Shown here in pieces: positions 58,957 to 64,000 of a stretch of 64,000 bases of DNA. This DNA comes from Parabacteroides timonensis (GTDB taxonomy: Bacteria; Bacteroidota; Bacteroidia; Bacteroidales; Tannerellaceae): contig NZ_LT669940.1 in assembly GCF_900128505.1 (NCBI RefSeq), positions 232,489 through 296,488 on the forward strand, written 5' to 3'. The notes under the pieces are model-generated. The model saw nothing but the letters and a program-made list of their open reading frames with translations. It made no database searches and had not been told where the DNA came from. Both the position numbers and the translations under genes were made by a program. Positions within the stretch are counted from its first letter, which is position 1. Each line of letters opens with the position of its first letter.

Positions 58957-60429
58957 CTATCTTGCTACCGAAAACTCTTCCACCTTCGTCTTCTGATAAA
59001 CCCTGCGGATGTCGGAAGCATCGAAAGGAACAGGAGTAGCGGACAGTTCCGGGATGTTATATGATTTGAAGGTATAGTCGTAATGCTCCGGGTCTTTTTG
59101 TGGCAGGACGAAAGGCTTGCCGGCTGTTCCGTCGGGAGAGATATAGGCAAAGTAAGGTTTGCCATATTGCCCATCGCCTCGCTTGCTGGCGAAAACAAAC
59201 CAACGACTGTTCGACGACCAACTGTGGTACGTATCGGAACGGTCGGAGTTGACTGTCGGTAACGGATCGATCTCACCTGTTTGTAAGTTCATCAGTTTCA
59301 GGTCAGTTTCCCTGTGCCAGATGGGGAAAGTGCCGTAGTCGGCTACCGAATAAAGCAGGTAACGGCCATCGGGCGAGGCTTTCGGGAAACAGACAGAGCC
59401 GTTATGAGTCTCCGCATTCCAAAGCGTATCGATTTGCGTGCCCCATTCTCCTTTTTCTGCATCGAAAGCGATGCGGCAAAGGGAGTATTTGAGCTGGTGG
59501 AGGCTGTCCGGTAATTCCACTGCCGGAGAGGCACAGTAATAGACCCAGTTGCCGTCTGCAGAGAAAGTCGGGAAGGTTTCGAATACTTCTTTCCGGGCTA
59601 TCTGCGGGGCGACGATCATCCGGTTGTTGTCGAAATCGGCAATAGCCAGGTCGGAAGCCGTATCGTACACTTCCAACCGTTTGTTGTCGTGGGCATGGTA
59701 AGCCGGAATGATGATGTTGGAAGAGAAAACACCGTAACGTCCCGACGGATGGAAATCACCGTATACGGCACCCGATACCATCTGGTCGTCTTTAAGCGAT
59801 AACTTGCGCAGTCCGCCGTTACGGTTGAGGATCGTGCCGCCGTCTTTTCCACGCAGATGGAACAGAGAGAGGTTGCCGTCCTGCTTTCCGTAGATATGAC
59901 AGTTCATACAACTACCGTCGACCAGGTTGTTGTCGGCAATCACTTTCTCTTCAAAACTTTCGATGTTGCGTTCGCGCAGCTGAATGGTGTTCCACACCTC
60001 GTAACCCGGTTCTATCAGGCGATAACTTAAGAAGCCGTCTATCTTTTCGGGAGCAACCAGCCAGGTGAATGCCGGGTATCGCAGCCATTTGCCATCTACC
60101 TGGGCTGTGACGGTGACGGTCAGCGTCTGTCCTTTTTCCGTTTCCAACAGGTTCTTCCATTTGTGAAGCGGGAAACAAACTTTCCGGTCACCGTTGACGG
60201 TCAGGCTTTCTTTTTGTCCGCTGACGGTCACCTGCAAAGCGGATGCATCGTTGCGGAGCAGGAAATTCAACGGGGCGATATTGTAGGGGATGGTGACGTC
60301 TGCGTAATCGGGATAGATGGGAGCAGGTTCACTCACTTTTGTCACCTGTTCGGGTTGGGAAGCACATGCGGTGCATACCAGCCATACTACCAGTCCGATA
60401 ACTCTCTTTATATTGTCGATCATCTTCAT
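58957..60429 (-). CDS. Propeller (PD40/TolB-like) lipoprotein with a CxxCH heme motif
   Basis: A 490-aa lipoprotein (signal ending VCTAC, Cys22). Residues about 35-130 form a beta-sandwich; then VDGSCMNCHIYGK provides a CxxCH (Cys174, Cys177, His178), the covalent heme-c attachment motif, followed by a TolB/PD40-type propeller with PSGRYGVFSSN, FSADGNWVYYCA, SPDGRYLLYSVADYG and SSNSRWFVFASKR blades. It may be a periplasmic cytochrome-like sensor or electron carrier, though a single CxxCH is only suggestive. The DUF6057 gene lies 6 nt upstream, so the two are co-transcribed. Confidence 0.75.
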   Translation of the reverse strand: MKMIDNIKRVIGLVVWLVCTACASQPEQVTKVSEPAPIYPDYADVTIPYNIAPLNFLLRNDASALQVTVSGQKESLTVNGDRKVCFPLHKWKNLLETEKGQTLTVTVTAQVDGKWLRYPAFTWLVAPEKIDGFLSYRLIEPGYEVWNTIQLRERNIESFEEKVIADNNLVDGSCMNCHIYGKQDGNLSLFHLRGKDGGTILNRNGGLRKLSLKDDQMVSGAVYGDFHPSGRYGVFSSNIIIPAYHAHDNKRLEVYDTASDLAIADFDNNRMIVAPQIARKEVFETFPTFSADGNWVYYCASPAVELPDSLHQLKYSLCRIAFDAEKGEWGTQIDTLWNAETHNGSVCFPKASPDGRYLLYSVADYGTFPIWHRETDLKLMNLQTGEIDPLPTVNSDRSDTYHSWSSNSRWFVFASKRGDGQYGKPYFAYISPDGTAGKPFVLPQKDPEHYDYTFKSYNIPELSATPVPFDASDIRRVYQKTKVEEFSVAR

Positions 60430-60435
60430 TTTCCT

Positions 60436-62013
60436 TTATTGGTTTTGTGCATAATGATAATAGAACCAGTAGGTCTTCCCGAATTTGCCGACCAGCGCCT
60501 GCGGATCTCCTTTTGACTGCCGGTGCAGCCGATTGTATTCTTTGAAATCCTGTACGACGGAAGGATCGACAATCGTCTCCCGTATCTCGTCGCCATCGGC
60601 CTGGCGGCGCACTAAATCAATCATCAACGCTTCGGCATACAAACGTTTGGGGGCTTTCCCCGGTTCAGCTACATAGTCGTCTATAAAGGCAGGCAGGTTC
60701 TTTGCCAACAGATGCAGGCAAAGCAGATAGTCGCGTGCCATCTGGTTGTTCGGATTGGTAGCCAACAGGAGGCGGAGCGATTTGACTACATCGGTTGTGG
60801 AGACGCGCACTGTATCCGATTGCGGGATAAAGGTCCTTTTCGCCTCCAGCCATTGCTTGACAGGTTCGCTTTCCTTTCCGGGGATTCTATCTTTTGCCCA
60901 TTGGCTGTAGAATTTCGTTTTCGAGAGAATACGCAGGTATTTCATGGCGGCCTCGTCGTCACCGTTTATCAGGTTGATTTCGGCCATGCGTTTCACCATG
61001 CGGCTACCTGTGTGGTTGGGCGAGAAAATCATTCCCAGGATGGTGGCATGTTCGGACATCGTCATGTCGCCTAGATGAAACCAGACTTCGTTGGCATACA
61101 ATGAAGAAAGGTAAGAAGAATTAGAGTTTATCGGGATGAACAGTCCTTCCACTCCCGGCTGATAATAATTCATCAACCCTTCGGGCAGTTTGTTTTCGGC
61201 AGCATTTGCCAGGTTATAATAATAGGAAAAGGCACTGATGTGTTCGTCGGGGAAAGAGAGTTCACGGACTTTTTTCCAGTGTCCGGCTTCCGCTTCTATA
61301 TCCACGCCTATCAGCCGCTCGTATAGCGGATTGGGTTTGTCCCACCAGGCGGTTGCCGGATATTGGCAGGCCTGGCTGTATGTCAGCAGATAATACCGGC
61401 TACCTATTCCCGGCAAAGCGATGGCGACAATGATTGTCAGACCGGCCCACACCATCTCTCTTCTCTGTATCAGCGAAGCAATCACTTGGAAAAACAGGAA
61501 GACAAACATCCCGTAACCAAACAGCCAATACCCTAGAATGACTCCGACAAAACCGGCACTTATCCGCAAATAACTGTTCTTTATCCAATCATACAGAAGA
61601 AACAAACCGCCGCCCCCAATCAACGCCAGGGTAGACGACAGCGGATAAAGCAATCCGCAAAAGCGCATCACTTCCCAACCTACAACGAGCAATGCCGGTA
61701 TGATAGCCAGCCAGCCGTTCATCCATTTGCGGAATACGGCATAACAGACCAATCCCAACAGGCACATCACACTCCCCATACAAGCAGAAGCAGCAACCGG
61801 ACTGCGGAAAAACTGTGTCAAATAATCCCCGGCGAGACACGATAATACGGCAGGTTTATCCAGGTAAGAGGATAATGCCTCCGTTGCATAAACAAAGAGC
61901 GTTGTCTGCTCTTTATGCAGCAGATGATAAGGGCAGGTATGCAGGAAAAAGAAATAACAAGCAATCCCCACCGGAATAAAGGCTAACCAGCCGTATTTGT
62001 GTGTGTCTTTCAT
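60436..62013 (-). CDS. DUF6057 membrane protein
   Basis: A 525-aa protein with about nine to ten membrane helices in its first half (including LAFIPVGIACYFFFLHTCPY, LAIIPALLVVGWEVMRFCGL and IGGGGLFLLYDWI) and a soluble C-terminal half with repeated helical pairs (MKYLRILSKTKFYSQWAKDR, LLLATNPNNQMARDYLLCLH), probably TPR-like. The order matches the Bacteroidales DUF6057 family, which has no known function and is often found with PD40 proteins as here (6 nt between genes). A membrane complex with the CxxCH lipoprotein is a reasonable guess. Confidence 0.75.
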   Translation of the reverse strand: MKDTHKYGWLAFIPVGIACYFFFLHTCPYHLLHKEQTTLFVYATEALSSYLDKPAVLSCLAGDYLTQFFRSPVAASACMGSVMCLLGLVCYAVFRKWMNGWLAIIPALLVVGWEVMRFCGLLYPLSSTLALIGGGGLFLLYDWIKNSYLRISAGFVGVILGYWLFGYGMFVFLFFQVIASLIQRREMVWAGLTIIVAIALPGIGSRYYLLTYSQACQYPATAWWDKPNPLYERLIGVDIEAEAGHWKKVRELSFPDEHISAFSYYYNLANAAENKLPEGLMNYYQPGVEGLFIPINSNSSYLSSLYANEVWFHLGDMTMSEHATILGMIFSPNHTGSRMVKRMAEINLINGDDEAAMKYLRILSKTKFYSQWAKDRIPGKESEPVKQWLEAKRTFIPQSDTVRVSTTDVVKSLRLLLATNPNNQMARDYLLCLHLLAKNLPAFIDDYVAEPGKAPKRLYAEALMIDLVRRQADGDEIRETIVDPSVVQDFKEYNRLHRQSKGDPQALVGKFGKTYWFYYHYAQNQ

Positions 62014-62022
62014 TTTCTGTGA

Positions 62023-63060
62023 TTATTTTGTGAGCTGGAATGTAGCCAGAACGGCTTTATGGTCGGTAGGCCAGATTCCCAGCGGTTCGATAATCGGGTC
62101 GGCTGTGTTTTCAGTCACCCGTTCGCCGCGTAGGATATCGCCTTTAGGTCCGACGATCGTTACGTCTGTCAGGCTCAGTCCTTCGAAAGGAGCATACATG
62201 ATAAAGTCGATGCGGTCGCGGTCGTCGGCTTCGGGTGACCAGACCAGTTTTTCCAGTGCGATATCAGGGCAGTCTCCCGGACAGGTAAATCCCGGGTGAG
62301 TAACCGGATCAGGATATTTTTCGCGATAAGAATCTTTGTATCCGGCTTTTTCCAGCATAACGGAAACGTCCCAGGGGATAGCCAGTCCGTAATGGTCGCG
62401 CATATCTTTTGTTGCTTCCGTCCAGTCCAGATGGGAAGGTTCGTTGAAGTCGCCACCCAGAATAACGATACGGCCGGCAGCTTTATCTTTTTCGGCAACG
62501 CTGACGAAACGGGCCATTGCGTCGTCTCTCACGGAGGCACGGTTCAACAGCAGGATAGAGTCGAGGCTGATAACAGGTTCTATCTTTTCCCAGTCGTTAC
62601 CGTTATATCCGCGTACATCGTAATAAGCACAGTTACGGTAGTCCAGATGGGCTGTATAGACGGCAAATTCCTGATCGCCTTTCTTTGTAACCAGGCGGTA
62701 AATACTACCCCGGTCGTCATTCAGGGGATAAACGGTACTGCTGTCGCTGATCGGATAGCGGCTCAACAGGCCGGAGTCTTCGGTGTAGAATGAGTAGTAC
62801 GTTTGTCCGCGTTCCTTCAAAGCCTCGACGATACGGTCGCAGAAACGGGTATTGTGATAATTACGCACTTCGCTCAATGTAACGAAATCGGCATCGCTGC
62901 GGACAATCTCGTCGGCTATGGCGTCGAAGCCACCTTTTACCACGGCACCTTCCTGCCAGATATTAAATTGCAGGACTTTAAATGTCTCTGTCTTTTGACA
63001 GGATGAAAAACAAAAAACGGCAAGTAACAACACGAATGCTGTAAATAAATGCTTTTTCAT
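62023..63060 (-). CDS. Endonuclease/exonuclease/phosphatase family lipoprotein
   Basis: A 345-aa lipoprotein (signal ending CFSSCQK, Cys21) with EEP motifs: FKVLQFNIWQEG, ADFVTLSEVRNY (metal Glu), EFAVYTAHLDYRNCAYYDVR, IVILGGDFNEPSHLDWTEAT and the closing WPTDHKAVLATFQL. It is 9 nt upstream of DUF6057 in the same leftward unit. The sequence does not indicate whether the substrate is a sugar phosphate, lipid or nucleic acid. It differs in several insertions from the EEP protein at 49418-50317. Confidence 0.85.
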   Translation of the reverse strand: MKKHLFTAFVLLLAVFCFSSCQKTETFKVLQFNIWQEGAVVKGGFDAIADEIVRSDADFVTLSEVRNYHNTRFCDRIVEALKERGQTYYSFYTEDSGLLSRYPISDSSTVYPLNDDRGSIYRLVTKKGDQEFAVYTAHLDYRNCAYYDVRGYNGNDWEKIEPVISLDSILLLNRASVRDDAMARFVSVAEKDKAAGRIVILGGDFNEPSHLDWTEATKDMRDHYGLAIPWDVSVMLEKAGYKDSYREKYPDPVTHPGFTCPGDCPDIALEKLVWSPEADDRDRIDFIMYAPFEGLSLTDVTIVGPKGDILRGERVTENTADPIIEPLGIWPTDHKAVLATFQLTK

Positions 63061-63122
63061 GATATGTGTCTTTTATGTATTTTATTTAGCTCCGCGAAAT
63101 TAGTTATTTTATCAGGGTTGAA

Positions 63123-64000
63123 CTAAACAATTACCTTCTTTTTTCGATAGTTTTCTCTAAACTCTGTCGGTGGCATCCCCTTTTTCTTTTTAAAGATACG
63201 GTTAAAGTTCGACAGGTTATTGAAGCCGCAGGCATATCCGATTTCTGCTACCGATTGCGATGAGTCGATCAGGGCACGTATGGCAAACCCCAGGCGGATA
63301 TCCGTTAGGAAGTCTACAAAACTTTTCGAAGTGCGTTGCTTGATATATCGGCAGAAAGACGGTTCGCTCATATTGATCAGGTCGGCTACGTCCGACAGGC
63401 GAAGCTGTTTGTCGTAATTCTTATTCAGATAATCGATCACCTTATTGATACGCGGATCTTTTTCGTGAGGCTTTTCCTGGCGGATAAACGAATGGCTGGC
63501 CAGTTCACGGGTATCTTCCGAAAGGGAAAGCTCATGCAGGATCATCAGTAACTTCATGACGGAGTAGAAACCATCGGTCTCACAGGTGATGGTCTTCAGT
63601 AACGGACGTACTTTGTTGATCGCCTGCGTACCGAATGCAACCCCCTTCTGTGCCCGTTCGAAAAGTGTCTTGATGCTCTCGAACTGGCTCCTGTCCAATA
63701 ATTCGTCCGGCAACGACGAACGGTGGAACTGGATGGTTATCTCGTGTATACTTTGCGATTTGCATTCGTGGTTTACCCATGCATGTTCCAGTTTCGGATT
63801 TGTAATCAATACCAACTCATCGTCTCCAATCGTTTCAACGGAATCCCCTACTATACGTTGTGCCCCTCTGGCGTGTTCTATGAAGTTTAATTCATACTCC
63901 GGATGTACGTGGATTGGAAAGTTGAATGTAGATTTGAGACGCTCGATAACGATAAAGCAATCTTTGGAAGATAGTGGCGATACTTCCTTAAATAATTCGG
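63123..64000 (-). CDS. AraC-family regulator (N terminus cut by window edge)
   Basis: The frame stays open to base 64000. Residues read from the edge give a cupin sensor part (FNFPIHVHPEYELNFIE) and then a C-terminal AraC DNA-binding domain with two helix-turn-helix units, KQLRLSDVADLINMSEPSFC and SVAEIGYACGFNNLSNFNRI, ending FKKKKGMPPTEFRENYR. A sugar- or aromatic-sensing activator of the adjacent leftward genes is likely, because it is directly upstream of them in the same direction. Any start called within the window (for example a TTG near 63815) would be wrong, since the cupin domain begins earlier. Confidence 0.85.
   Translation of the reverse strand, partial: ELFKEVSPLSSKDCFIVIERLKSTFNFPIHVHPEYELNFIEHARGAQRIVGDSVETIGDDELVLITNPKLEHAWVNHECKSQSIHEITIQFHRSSLPDELLDRSQFESIKTLFERAQKGVAFGTQAINKVRPLLKTITCETDGFYSVMKLLMILHELSLSEDTRELASHSFIRQEKPHEKDPRINKVIDYLNKNYDKQLRLSDVADLINMSEPSFCRYIKQRTSKSFVDFLTDIRLGFAIRALIDSSQSVAEIGYACGFNNLSNFNRIFKKKKGMPPTEFRENYRKKKVIV

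Overview
The window reads as Bacteroidales DNA (Bacteroides/Parabacteroides-like; species not resolvable by eye). The evidence is SusC/SusD and STN-type TonB receptor pairs, FecI/FecR regulation, BF3164-like lipoproteins, abundant host-glycan hydrolases, and promoters of the TTTG-N19/21-TAnnTTTG type. The left third is a Mu-like transposable prophage. The rest is chromosome devoted mainly to glycan capture and degradation.

Prophage (1 to about 23.56 kb, continuing off the left edge). The control end is on the right: CI/S24-type repressor (21816-22562, +), then a leftward early operon with an HTH protein, Mu-type DDE transposase, MuB-like ATPase, a RecA-like ATPase, gp16/DUF1018, DUF3164 and many small proteins down to 12346. 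Terminase, gp36-like, portal, MuF, tail-completion and tail-terminator genes run rightward (5955-12349). Protease/scaffold, capsid, lysis, sheath, tube and tape measure run leftward (1-5750). So virion genes diverge from 5751-5954, unlike the single direction in E. coli Mu. Notable details are a -1 frameshift site in the tail assembly chaperone gene, an overlapping lysis pair with unimolecular-spanin architecture, a MuF protein with a nuclease-toxin-like C terminus, a hairpin-rich spacer behind it, and repressor operator repeats exactly over the leftward early promoter and again over an internal membrane-protein gene.

Chromosome, 23.56-37.7 kb. GH110 alpha-1,3-galactosidase, a frame-broken beta-propeller lipoprotein, a voltage-gated-type K+ channel with a zinc ribbon, a BF3164-like lipoprotein with a newly noted 42-aa membrane peptide, a Ser-type sulfatase, GH29 and GH95 fucosidases, and trpS. 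Together the enzymes would strip blood-group galactose, fucose and sulfate from host mucin-type glycans. A perfect LacI/PurR-type palindrome lies in front of GH29.

37.8-49.4 kb. ECF sigma factor, two outer-membrane barrels, FecR anti-sigma, then two paralogous STN-TonB receptor/DUF4249 pairs separated by an oppositely oriented cold-shock gene. The same unusual bipartite motif precedes the first barrel gene and the second receptor, and probably marks the promoters of this sigma factor.

49.4-64 kb. A leftward locus: AraC regulator (cut by the window edge), endonuclease/exonuclease/phosphatase (EEP) protein, DUF6057 membrane protein, CxxCH propeller lipoprotein, a nested palindromic element, SusC, SusD, PAPS-independent aryl-sulfotransferase, GH130 mannoside phosphorylase and a second EEP protein. 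A sulfotransferase inside a SusCD locus, next to a possible cytochrome, is the least explained gene set here. No tRNA, rRNA or CRISPR array was seen.
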